A DNA stretch of 12,440 bases, taken from assembly GCA_041685915.1 (NCBI GenBank), contig JAWLEV010000080.1, positions 1-12,440 on the forward strand. The letters are read 5' to 3'. The position numbers were made by a program, and so were the translations under genes. Origin of the DNA: JAWLEV01 sp041685915 (lineage in GTDB: Bacteria; Chloroflexota; Anaerolineae; UBA1429). This document shows, piece after piece, positions 1-6,136 of this stretch. The notes under the pieces are model-generated. The model was not told the origin of the DNA. It saw only the letters and a program-made list of their open reading frames with translations, and did not search any database. The stretch's first letter is position 1. Each line of letters opens with the position of its first letter.

Positions 1-330
1 GGCTACGCTACGATACATAATGCCTGGATCCTGGGCGCCCTGCTCATAGGCATCAACCTTTTACTCACTTTGAACATGGCCTTGACAACCTATGTGAATC
101 GCATGGCACCGGAAGAGGAGTTGGCCCCCACCCTCTCGGCGGGAGTGAGCATCAATCACATCACTTCGGTGTCCTTCTCTATACTGGCCGGAACCTTGGT
201 AGAGATGATGGGCTATGAAAAACTCTTTTGGGGAGCAGCGGCGATCGTCTCTGTCTCTGTACCCTTTGCCCTGGCGATGAAAACGTCGGCCGAGCCGGTG
301 TCACAACCACAGCCCGCCGTGGCCGAGTAG
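1..330 (+). CDS. MFS transporter, C-terminal fragment (5' end outside the window)
   Basis: The frame is open from base 1 and ends at TAG 328-330, giving about 109 residues of a protein that starts upstream. Two hydrophobic segments are visible: one at roughly residues 8-24 (AWILGALLIGINLLLTL) and one around residues 75-92 (GAAAIVSVSVPFALAMK). Between them lies a stretch typical of the last helices of major facilitator superfamily proteins: a loop with MAPEEELAPTLSAG, then SINHITSV, then a helix ending at a GYEKLFWG turn. The protein ends in a short hydrophilic tail rich in Pro and Gln. The substrate cannot be inferred. The next gene has its own promoter, so this is probably the end of a separate transcription unit. 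MFS membership is likely; a related multi-span permease is possible. Confidence 0.7.
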   Translation, partial: GYATIHNAWILGALLIGINLLLTLNMALTTYVNRMAPEEELAPTLSAGVSINHITSVSFSILAGTLVEMMGYEKLFWGAAAIVSVSVPFALAMKTSAEPVSQPQPAVAE

Positions 331-413
331 AAAACCAAGGGGAAATTCACCCCGTCGGTCGGCAGGAACTCAACACAGGCGACGGGATTGCCGCACAAGA
401 TTCTATGAAGGTT

Positions 414-442
414 TTGACGGACAAATGTCCCTCCTTTATAAT
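414..442 (+). promoter_or_regulatory. Sigma70-type promoter for the sortase gene
   Basis: A TTGACG hexamer at 414-419 is followed after exactly 17 bases by a perfect TATAAT at 437-442. Transcription would start near 449, leaving a leader of about 50 bases before the sortase ATG at 500. This is one of the two best consensus promoters in the window. The rest of the gap between 331 and 499 contains only a modest inverted repeat (CCCGTCG at 351-357 and CGACGGG at 380-386). Confidence 0.75.
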
Positions 443-499
443 TTCCGTGTTAACAAGATACCTTTTCGCACACCATAGGGAAACGTTTACCGTCGGCAG

Positions 500-1531
500 A
501 TGAACGCGAAACTGAAAGACTCTCGGGATCCATCGCTCCGTGAAGCGATGCCTCTGGCACAGAAGCATCGTAGGGCGGTCAAGCGGGTGAACGGATTTCT
601 GGAGGCAGAACGCGCCATCTGGGAGGCCCTCCCCCAAAAGGGGGAAGGCCGGCGTCAAGAGGGTGATGGCGAGGCGCGTTCCTCCGATTCCTGGCGCGGC
701 GCGCGCCGCGGGGGTCGTCGCTTTCATTCACTGCGGATGGAACCTCTGACGCCAGCGGGGGAAAGCGCGAGAAAAGCCGCCAGGACGGTGCACGGCGCGG
801 GTGGAGGAGGAATTCTCGGCCGTATCAGGGGCGATGGAGGGGCACTCCTCCTGTTTGCCGTCGAGATCGCGGCTCTGGTGGGTTTTTTGCTCATCCTGAG
901 CAATTACTATGTACGTCTGCGCACCCTCGATGGAGAAACGACGGCGGCCACGCCGCAAAGTGCAGTCGTCGCCGCAGCGACAGAAACGCAGACGGTTGTA
1001 CCGAGTGCCACACCGTCCCCAAAGGACATGAATACACCGACCAGGGCGGAAGTGGCGCATCAAAAAGAGGAGCCGTCCCCCTCCCCTTCCAGAGAACCAA
1101 GCCCGGAACCGACGCGGGAAGAGGCGACTCCCCTTCCAGGAAAGGCCCTCCCGGAGCGACTGGTGATCCCCAGCATCGACGTGGACGCGCCCATCGTACA
1201 GGGAGACGCAGAAGAGGATCTTGAAAAGGGCGTGGGACACCGCCCGGGCAGCGCCAATCCTGGCGCGCAGGGTAACATGGTTCTCTCGGCACACAACGAT
1301 ATCCACGGCGAGATATTTCGCGATCTGCAGACGCTAAAGGAGGGAGCCGACGTCTATGTCCACACGGACACGCGCCTCTTTCATTATCTGGTACAGAGCA
1401 TAGAGATCGTGCCCCCCACCAAGGTGGAGGTTATGGACCCGACGGACGACGCGCGGCTGACCATGATAACGTGTCATCCCTATCTGCTCGACACCCATCG
1501 CGTCGTAGCAGTCGCGCATCTTGAGGAATGA
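500..1531 (+). CDS. Sortase (class D/E-like) with long cytoplasmic head and disordered stalk
   Basis: A cysteine transpeptidase that would join sorting-signal proteins to the cell surface. Residues 1-110 are a Lys/Arg/Glu-rich cytoplasmic head of low complexity. A single membrane span follows at about 115-138, then a Pro/Ser/Thr/Glu-rich stalk at about 145-215 with PSPSPSREPSPEPTREE. The sortase beta-barrel begins at LVIPSIDVDAPIV. All three catalytic residues are visible: His265 in LSAHND, Cys325 in LTMITCHP and Arg334 in DTHRVVAVAHL. The 343 residues exceed the usual 200-250 because of the head and stalk. The start at 500 has no convincing Shine-Dalgarno site, and ATG 545 is a possible alternative. 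No LPXTG-type substrate is encoded in the window. The family is sure; the class is not. Confidence 0.9.
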   Translation: MNAKLKDSRDPSLREAMPLAQKHRRAVKRVNGFLEAERAIWEALPQKGEGRRQEGDGEARSSDSWRGARRGGRRFHSLRMEPLTPAGESARKAARTVHGAGGGGILGRIRGDGGALLLFAVEIAALVGFLLILSNYYVRLRTLDGETTAATPQSAVVAAATETQTVVPSATPSPKDMNTPTRAEVAHQKEEPSPSPSREPSPEPTREEATPLPGKALPERLVIPSIDVDAPIVQGDAEEDLEKGVGHRPGSANPGAQGNMVLSAHNDIHGEIFRDLQTLKEGADVYVHTDTRLFHYLVQSIEIVPPTKVEVMDPTDDARLTMITCHPYLLDTHRVVAVAHLEE

Positions 1532-1532
1532 G

Positions 1533-1592
1533 ATGAGCCCATGGTCTCGCCTGAAGCACAAGTTTGAAACGCCATACACGGAGCAGCAATGA
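1533..1592 (+). CDS. Possible 19-residue peptide downstream of the sortase
   Basis: An ATG one base after the sortase stop opens a 20-codon frame encoding MSPWSRLKHKFETPYTEQQ. A GAGGA at 1523-1527, inside the sortase end, sits five bases before the ATG, a good ribosome-binding position that would allow translational coupling. The peptide is basic in the middle and has no membrane segment. It bridges the gap to the next small gene, whose ribosome-binding site starts eight bases after its stop. Such short frames arise by chance, so the call rests on the Shine-Dalgarno site and the tight packing only. Confidence 0.3.
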   Translation: MSPWSRLKHKFETPYTEQQ

Positions 1593-1610
1593 ATACCAAA
1601 GGAGAAAAAG

Positions 1611-1751
1611 GTGGCCAGAAAGAGGAACAATGCATCGGACGTGGATTTCGCCCAAGAGTATGATTACGTGGTCAGCGACCTAAAGCGCTTTGCCCTCACT
1701 TCCATCGCCATGTTCGCCCTGCTCGTCATCTTGGCGCTGATCCTCCAATAG
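1611..1751 (+). CDS. 46-residue single-span membrane protein, unknown function
   Basis: A GTG start at 1611 is preceded by AGGAG at 1600-1604 with six bases of spacing, and the frame runs to TAG 1749-1751. The product begins with a basic stretch (MARKRNN), has an acidic and aromatic middle (FAQEYDYVVSDLKR) and ends in one hydrophobic helix at about residues 27-45. This fits a small tail-anchored or single-span inner-membrane protein. It lies downstream of the sortase and probably shares its transcript, so it may act at the same membrane site; that is inference. Its last 72 bases overlap the 3' end of a convergent gene. I do not recognise a named family. Confidence 0.6.
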   Translation: MARKRNNASDVDFAQEYDYVVSDLKRFALTSIAMFALLVILALILQ

Positions 1752-2489
1752 TCTCCTCTCCTCCCGGCGCCGGGGGCGATACAACCACCCAAACAGCGCG
1801 CGCAGGGGAAGATAGGCCATCCCGCGCGCCAACAAGGTGGCCCATAGGCTGCCCGAGAGGATGTAAAGGAGAGCGGATAACCAATCCATGGCCCAGCCCA
1901 AGTAGACGAACGCCCGGGGGGCGGGCTCCCTCAGTCTGGTCCTGCGGGCCGGATCGAGATAGGAGGCCAGCCATTTGCAAAAGACGGCACCCCAGGTCCC
2001 CCAATAGAGGCCCAGAAAGGGGATGAAGGTGGCCCGCAGGATCGCCGCACGTCCCTCGTGGGACGAAATCTGCAGCAACACCTGGCTCCAGGTCGGCCCT
2101 TCCCAGATATCCCCATCCCCCTGGGCGGGACGATGCCTCCACCAGTATTCCCCCCACAGAAGAGCCATCCACGCCACCATGGCGAAGCACAGTCCCAGCA
2201 GCCATCCTCCTTCCGGGACAATCTCCAAGGGATTGAGGCCCACATCGCCGGCGGCAAAGGCACCGTCAAACAGGCCGAAAAGGAGATAGGCGAGGGTAAA
2301 CGTCAGACCGGCGATGTCGCCCCAAAACGACCATCCCTGCCAGAAGCGAAGACGCAACACCATCGGCGAGGTCCGGCGTTCGAGCCAACGCCTCACCCAC
2401 CATATCACCTGACCTCCCACGATAAGCAGGAGCAGATATACACCCCCCAGCCAAAGGGATCGTAAACTGTCGCCGTGTAGAATCTCCAA
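1680..2489 (-). CDS. Multi-span membrane protein, unknown function
   Basis: About 269 residues if translation starts at TTG 2489-2487, which has GGGAG seven bases upstream and places a membrane helix near the N-terminus. GTG 2495-2493 is an alternative. The frame stays open back to 2693, but that extension has no membrane or domain character and covers hairpins of the neighbouring leader, so I exclude it. About five hydrophobic helices are visible, including SLWLGGVYLLLLIVGG, a Trp-rich one with GGWLLGLCFAMVAWMALLW, FIPFLGLYWGTWGAVF and a last one around DWLSALLYILSGSLWATLLA. A basic then acidic tail (RPRRREERRLLEDQRQDDEQ) follows. The protein is strikingly rich in Trp. No catalytic motif or known family is recognised. 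Its end overlaps the 46-residue + strand gene by 72 bases. Confidence 0.6.
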   Translation of the reverse strand: MEILHGDSLRSLWLGGVYLLLLIVGGQVIWWVRRWLERRTSPMVLRLRFWQGWSFWGDIAGLTFTLAYLLFGLFDGAFAAGDVGLNPLEIVPEGGWLLGLCFAMVAWMALLWGEYWWRHRPAQGDGDIWEGPTWSQVLLQISSHEGRAAILRATFIPFLGLYWGTWGAVFCKWLASYLDPARRTRLREPAPRAFVYLGWAMDWLSALLYILSGSLWATLLARGMAYLPLRALFGWLYRPRRREERRLLEDQRQDDEQGEHGDGSEGKAL

Positions 2490-2527
2490 AACCACTCTCC
2501 CACCCGTTTCTGCACCGATATGCCCTA

Positions 2528-2536
2528 TGCTATAAT
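2528..2536 (+). promoter_or_regulatory. Extended -10 promoter for the SDR-E1 operon
   Basis: TGC directly precedes a perfect TATAAT at 2531-2536, forming a textbook extended -10 element. The -35 region is weak (TTCTGC at 2508-2513, 17 bases upstream), as is common for this promoter type. Transcription would start near 2543 and give a leader of about 180 bases before the SDR start at 2724. No better promoter is seen closer to the gene; a TATACT at 2641-2646 lacks a partner -35. Confidence 0.55.
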
Positions 2537-2542
2537 AAAAAA

Positions 2543-2709
2543 GGGGAGGAGCAAAAAACCTCCTTGAAGTGATCGAGGCGGTTCGACACCCTCCCAAAGT
2601 TGGGAGACGGGCCCCACTATCGTAAAGCGCGTATTTCATGTATACTCGAGTGCAAAAGGAAATCTGGTATTTGAGTCCCTCTGAATGCTTCAAATGTATG
2701 AGAGGGCTC
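2543..2709 (+). promoter_or_regulatory. Hairpin-rich 5' leader of the SDR-E1 operon
   Basis: Four hairpins follow the predicted start. The first is GGAGG 2545-2549 with CCTCC 2559-2563, loop AGCAAAAAA. The second is GTG-A-TCGA 2569-2576 with TCGACAC 2583-2589, having one bulged A and loop GGCGGT. The third is CTCCCA 2591-2596 with TGGGAG 2601-2606, loop AAGT. The fourth is GAGTCCCTCT 2673-2682 with AGAGGGCTC 2701-2709, having one bulged T and ending just before the AAGGA ribosome-binding site at 2713-2717. The last could mask ribosome access or be an operator. I could not match the leader to a known riboswitch consensus. Function is inferred from structure and position only. Confidence 0.4.
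2553..2583 (-). terminator. Possible minus-strand intrinsic terminator or attenuator
   Basis: Read on the minus strand, AACCGCCT (2583-2576) pairs with AGGAGGTT (2564-2557) across an 11-base loop with one G/A mismatch. A T-run from 2558 to 2553 begins inside the stem and continues past it. An alternative hairpin, AGGAG with CTCCT around the same T-run, shares the AGGAGG strand. The element lies upstream of the minus-strand membrane-protein gene, so it could attenuate that gene or block antisense readthrough from the + strand operon. The stem is modest. Confidence 0.35.
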
Positions 2710-2723
2710 GGGAAGGATAGATC

Positions 2724-3467
2724 ATGTGGATCGATTTATCGGGAAAGAACGCCCTCGTGACAGGAGGCGCCAGGGGCATCGGTAGAGCCTGTGCCCAGAC
2801 GTTGGGTCAAGCGGGCGCACGGGTCGCCGTGGTGGATATCGACCTGGCGGGCGCACAGCACACGGTGGAGCCCCTCGAGGAGGGCCTGGCCATCGAATGT
2901 GATCTCAGCGATCCCGATGCTGTAGTCACCATGCGGGACTATGCGATGGTGGAGATGGGAGGCGTAGACATCCTCATCAATAACGCGGGGATCATATCCT
3001 ACAAACGGGGTATCAACTCTGTTCCCGTCGAGGAATGGGATACCGTGCTCGACGTCAATCTGCGCGGCGCGTTTCTGGTCTGCCAGGCGTTCATGGACGA
3101 GATGAAACAGCGCAAGGGAGGAAAGATCATCAACTTTTCCTCCCTTGCTGCCCGCGTGGGCGGCATCGAGGTGGGCGTTCATTACGCGGCGTCCAAAGCG
3201 GGCCTGATCGGCCTGACCAAGACGCTGGCCAAAGAGGGAGGACCCTTTGGCATCAACGTCAACGCCATCGCGCCGGGCATCATCGGAACAAAGCCCGTGC
3301 TGGAGCAGATCGGTGGCCGGGAAGAGGATTACACCGATCAGATCCCCCTGGAGCGGATCGGCGAACCTCAGGATGTGGCCAACGTGGTCCTCTTTTTAGC
3401 CTCGTCACTATCCGATTATGTGACGGGCATCGTGTTGGATATCAATGGCGGGATGTACATGGGGTGA
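2724..3467 (+). CDS. Short-chain dehydrogenase/reductase (SDR), NAD-type
   Basis: A 247-residue classical SDR that oxidises or reduces an alcohol/ketone pair with a nicotinamide cofactor. Visible motifs are the cofactor loop TGGARGIG at 13-20, Asp38 at the end of the second strand (favouring NAD over NADP), NNAG at 86-89, Asn112, catalytic Ser140, Tyr154 and Lys158 (YAASK), and the C-terminal signature ending in DINGGMYMG. Length is normal. ATG 2724 has AAGGA at 2713-2717 and matches the usual SDR N-terminus. It is the first gene of an oxidoreductase operon; its stop lies four bases before the next ATG. Annotation pipelines often name such proteins glucose or 3-oxoacyl-ACP dehydrogenase, but here the context suggests a catabolic alcohol dehydrogenase. 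The substrate is unknown. Confidence 0.92.
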   Translation: MWIDLSGKNALVTGGARGIGRACAQTLGQAGARVAVVDIDLAGAQHTVEPLEEGLAIECDLSDPDAVVTMRDYAMVEMGGVDILINNAGIISYKRGINSVPVEEWDTVLDVNLRGAFLVCQAFMDEMKQRKGGKIINFSSLAARVGGIEVGVHYAASKAGLIGLTKTLAKEGGPFGINVNAIAPGIIGTKPVLEQIGGREEDYTDQIPLERIGEPQDVANVVLFLASSLSDYVTGIVLDINGGMYMG

Positions 3468-3471
3468 TATG

Positions 3472-4536
3472 ATGAGTGACAAAATGCAAGAGGAGAAACA
3501 TCTGGTCTCGGAGGAAGAGCTATCCTCCTTTGTAGAGAACGTGCTGGCCGCCGAGGGTGTGCCCCGCGAGGATGCCAAGATCGTGGCCAATTGCCTCGTC
3601 ATGGCCAACCTTTCGGGCATCGACTCCCACGGCGTGGTGCGCCTGGCGCACTATATCGAACGGCTGGAGAATGGCACTATTAAGAAAGAGCCCGACCTAC
3701 ACTTTGAAAGGGTCGCCTCCTCATCGGGCATCATGGACGGTGGCGACGGTCTGGGCCACGTGGTCACCTACCGGGCCTGCACCGAAGCCATGAAAATCGC
3801 GGAGGAAAGCGGCTGCGCTGTGGTGTCGATCAAGAACTCGAGTCACTTTGGCATGACGGGTTTTTATGTGGACCGCATCGTGCGCGAGGGTTATATCGCC
3901 ATGATGATGACAGCCACCGACGCCTTTTTGATCCCCTTTGGAGCGGCCAAGCCCTTCTTTGGCACCAACCCCATTGCCTTTGGCTTTCCGACAAAGGAAG
4001 GCACCACGCCGGTCATGCTGGATATGGCCACGACCTCTGTGGCCTATGGGAACATCGCCCTGGCCCAGACGGAGGGACGATCGATACCCTCCGATTGGGG
4101 ATTCGACGAGGAAGGCAAACCCACAACGGACCCCAACAAGGTCGCCGGCCTCCATCCCATCGCGGGGCCCAAGGGCAGCGGTCTGGCCATGGTCATCGAT
4201 ATCCTGTGCAGTGTGCTCTCGGGGATGCCCTGGGGGCCGCACATCAACGCCATGTACGATGAGATGGACGAACCGCGAAAACTCGGACATTTCATCCTGG
4301 TCATAGACGTGGAACCCTTTATGCCCCTGGACAGATTCACGGAGCGGCTGGAGCGGATGACGGACGAGATGACCTCCCTGCCCCCTGCCGAGGGCTTTGA
4401 CCGCGTCTACTATCCGGGGGAGATCGAGGGAGAACGCCGGGAAAAGCGACGGGGCGAGGGCATCCCCATCGAACCCGGCCTGTACGCCGAACTTGAGAAG
4501 TTGGCAAACCGATTCAACGTTCCCTTCTTCGACTAA
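3472..4536 (+). CDS. Ldh_2-family (malate/L-lactate/YiaK-type) NAD(P) dehydrogenase
   Basis: Belongs to the Ldh_2 family of 2-hydroxyacid/2-ketoacid oxidoreductases (YiaK, ComC, AllD and DlsD relatives), which is structurally unrelated to ordinary lactate dehydrogenases. With the start at 3472 it has 354 residues, a normal length. Key stretches are GIDSHGVVRL at 49-58, NSSHFGMTGFY at 122-132, GTNPIAFGFP, and the cofactor-site region GPKGSGLAMVIDIL. His53 of DSHG aligns with the catalytic histidine of E. coli YiaK. The frame is open back to 3445, inside the SDR gene. GGGGTGAT at 3461-3468 points to ATG 3472, though ATG 3469 is equally possible. Close packing after the SDR implies translational coupling. 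The substrate could be a sugar-derived ketoacid, sulfolactate or similar. Confidence 0.88.
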   Translation: MSDKMQEEKHLVSEEELSSFVENVLAAEGVPREDAKIVANCLVMANLSGIDSHGVVRLAHYIERLENGTIKKEPDLHFERVASSSGIMDGGDGLGHVVTYRACTEAMKIAEESGCAVVSIKNSSHFGMTGFYVDRIVREGYIAMMMTATDAFLIPFGAAKPFFGTNPIAFGFPTKEGTTPVMLDMATTSVAYGNIALAQTEGRSIPSDWGFDEEGKPTTDPNKVAGLHPIAGPKGSGLAMVIDILCSVLSGMPWGPHINAMYDEMDEPRKLGHFILVIDVEPFMPLDRFTERLERMTDEMTSLPPAEGFDRVYYPGEIEGERREKRRGEGIPIEPGLYAELEKLANRFNVPFFD

Positions 4537-4545
4537 AAGTAACTC

Positions 4546-4578
4546 GACGTTCCATGCCTTGACAGGGCGTGGAACGTC
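4546..4578 (+). repeat. 13-bp palindrome between Ldh_2 and ADH genes
   Basis: GACGTTCCATGCC at 4546-4558 pairs with GGCGTGGAACGTC at 4566-4578, a 13-bp stem with one G-T wobble and the loop TTGACAG. No T-run follows, so it is not an ordinary terminator. The loop contains the -35 hexamer TTGACA (4559-4564); GATAAC at 4583-4588 lies 18 bases after it and could serve as a -10, with ATG 4616 downstream. The outer arms share GACGTTCC/GGAACGTC with a second palindrome at 8350-8378, so this is probably a member of a dispersed repeat family that may also act as an operator or RNA-processing hairpin. Confidence 0.6.
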
Positions 4579-4588
4579 GTCTGATAAC
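4559..4588 (+). promoter_or_regulatory. Possible internal promoter upstream of the zinc ADH gene
   Basis: TTGACA at 4559-4564 and GATAAC at 4583-4588 are separated by 18 bases. The first hexamer is perfect and the second matches four of six consensus positions. It would start transcription near 4595, just ahead of the ADH ribosome-binding site. The -35 lies in the loop of the 4546-4578 palindrome, so any factor binding the palindrome would cover it. Evidence is motif-based only. Confidence 0.3.
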
Positions 4589-4615
4589 GGCTTGGTACAG
4601 ATGGGAGAAAATAAA

Positions 4616-5662
4616 ATGAAAGCACTGGTCAAATATGCCCCGGGTATGGGAAATGTGGAAATCCGTGATGTTCCCGTCCGCGACCCAGAGGAAGACGAGA
4701 TCCTGATCAAGATCAAATATTGTGGCATCTGCGGCACGGACCTGCACATCTATGCGGACGAGTTTCCCAACACCCCCCCCATCATCATGGGGCACGAATA
4801 CTGTGGCACCATAGAAAAGGTGGGGCGCGCGGCACAGCATACCTGGAACGTGGGGGATCGGGTGGTGGGCGAGCTGCACACCGGCGCCTGTGGCGAATGT
4901 TTCCTTTGTCGGGCGGGCAAACCCCATATCTGTGATAGCAAGTTAGCTCTGGGCTCCAAATATGATGGGGCCTTTGCCGAGTACCTCACCCTGCCCGGTT
5001 GGCTGGCCCACCCCATACCAGAGGGCGTCCCCTGGGAGGTGGCCGGCATCACGGAACCCTTTGCCATCACGACACACTGTCTGATAGAGCGGGGGGCACT
5101 GAGTGGGGAACAAAACAGCGTCCTCATCTCTGGCTCGGCGACCATGGGCCTGCTCTCCACCGTATGGGCCAGCCGCCTGGGGACGGAGCAGATCATCGTC
5201 TCGGGAACGGATCTGGACGAGGGGCTGCGCTTCTGCCTGGCAGAGGAGATGGGGGCCACCCAGGTGATCAACGTGCAGAAAACGGATATCGGGGCCACGG
5301 TTATGGAACTCACCGATGGACGTGGCGTGGACGCCTGGATCGAGTGTTCCGGCTCCCCGGCGGCCATCACCACGGGGCTCGACCTGATCAAAAAGACAGG
5401 CAAGATCGTGCTGATCGGCCTGGTGGGCCCAGAAACCATCTCCATTCCCTGGAACGACCTACTATATAAGGAACTCGACCTGGCAGGCTGCTTCAGTTCG
5501 CCGCCCAGCAGCTGGGAAAAAGCACTGGCCGTGGAGGACGAGGAGGCGGACAAGCTGCGCAAGCTGGTAACCGACATCCTGCCCCTCGAGGACTGGGAAA
5601 GAGGGTTCGAGATGCTGCGCGAGGGCGAGGCGGTCAAGATTCTGATCGATCTGGAGGCATAG
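4616..5662 (+). CDS. Zinc-dependent medium-chain alcohol dehydrogenase (threonine/sorbitol DH-like)
   Basis: A 348-residue MDR-type dehydrogenase that oxidises a secondary alcohol or polyol with NAD(P). Catalytic zinc residues are Cys39 in CGICGTD and His60-Glu61 in GHE. The structural zinc site is complete, with Cys92, Cys95, Cys98 and Cys106 in the C-x2-C-x2-C-x7-C pattern. The nucleotide loop at 173-178 reads GSATMG, where the usual middle Gly of GxGxxG is Ala175. The frame is open back to 4397, but that part overlaps the Ldh_2 gene; ATG 4616 has GGGAGA at 4603-4608 and begins with the family-typical MKALVKYA. It sits 79 bases after the Ldh_2 stop, the gap holding the palindrome, and four bases before the VOC gene. 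L-iditol, threonine or butanediol dehydrogenase activities are all possible. Confidence 0.92.
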   Translation: MKALVKYAPGMGNVEIRDVPVRDPEEDEILIKIKYCGICGTDLHIYADEFPNTPPIIMGHEYCGTIEKVGRAAQHTWNVGDRVVGELHTGACGECFLCRAGKPHICDSKLALGSKYDGAFAEYLTLPGWLAHPIPEGVPWEVAGITEPFAITTHCLIERGALSGEQNSVLISGSATMGLLSTVWASRLGTEQIIVSGTDLDEGLRFCLAEEMGATQVINVQKTDIGATVMELTDGRGVDAWIECSGSPAAITTGLDLIKKTGKIVLIGLVGPETISIPWNDLLYKELDLAGCFSSPPSSWEKALAVEDEEADKLRKLVTDILPLEDWERGFEMLREGEAVKILIDLEA

Positions 5663-5666
5663 ATAA

Positions 5667-6101
5667 ATGTTCAAAAGAGCAGATCACGTAGCCATGAGCG
5701 TCAAGGATATGGAAAAGGCCATCGCCTTTTACCGCGATGTCATCGGCATGGAAAAGGTGTTCGACCGCGAATTCGACGAGGCGATGGGCCGGCTCATCGG
5801 GGTCGAAGGCACCCAGGTGCGCATCGTACATATGAAACTGGGCGATTCCGTCATCGAGTTTTTCGATTACGACTACCCCAAAGGCCGAGAGCCTGCACGC
5901 GAGCGTACACAGAGCGACTATGGTCTTACTCACATCGGATTCATGGTGGAGGACTTTTGGGGCACCTACGAACACCTTCAAGACCACGGTGTGGAATTCC
6001 TTGGCGAGGCCATAGAAATACGGCCCGGCGTCTTTGTGGCCTATTTCCATGGCGTTGAATACGAAGTTTGCGAGATCCGCGAGATTGTTCCCCAATCGTA
6101 A
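5667..6101 (+). CDS. VOC / glyoxalase-fold protein
   Basis: A 144-residue vicinal oxygen chelate protein with the two paired beta-alpha-beta-beta-beta modules of the superfamily. Likely metal ligands are His7 (ADHVAM), Glu64 (VIEFFDY), His89 (LTHIGF) and Glu133 (GVEYEVCE); all four expected positions are filled, so it should bind a divalent metal. The superfamily includes glyoxalase I, epimerases and ring-cleaving dioxygenases, which sequence alone does not separate. GGAGG at 5653-5657 lies inside the end of the ADH gene, nine bases before this ATG, and only four bases separate the two genes, indicating coupled translation. In an operon of dehydrogenases, isomerising or epimerising a hydroxy-carbonyl intermediate is a reasonable but unproven role. 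Confidence 0.85.
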   Translation: MFKRADHVAMSVKDMEKAIAFYRDVIGMEKVFDREFDEAMGRLIGVEGTQVRIVHMKLGDSVIEFFDYDYPKGREPARERTQSDYGLTHIGFMVEDFWGTYEHLQDHGVEFLGEAIEIRPGVFVAYFHGVEYEVCEIREIVPQS

Positions 6102-6136
6102 GGATCAGAGAATAATACGGAGAATTGAGGTAATAT

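Noticed and set aside
500..2489. Search for a sortase substrate with an LPXTG-like C-terminal signal
   Set aside because: Neither the small proteins nor the minus-strand membrane protein carries such a motif followed by a helix and basic tail.
2556..2600. Resemblance of minus-strand AGGGTG...AACCGCC to a T-box antiterminator sequence
   Set aside because: Two extra bases interrupt the core, no long stem I region with a specifier loop is present, and the downstream gene is not an aminoacyl-tRNA synthetase or amino-acid gene.
2490..2693. N-terminal 68 codons of the long minus-strand open frame
   Set aside because: They cover the + strand promoter and leader hairpins, lack membrane character and a Shine-Dalgarno site; the protein more likely starts near 2489.
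3721..4749. 342-codon open frame on the minus strand opposite the Ldh_2 and ADH genes
   Set aside because: It is a shadow of two clearly identified + strand enzymes, crosses their boundary and has no family resemblance.
4750..5637. 295-codon open frame on the minus strand opposite the ADH gene
   Set aside because: Ser/Pro-rich shadow of a complete zinc ADH with both metal sites intact.
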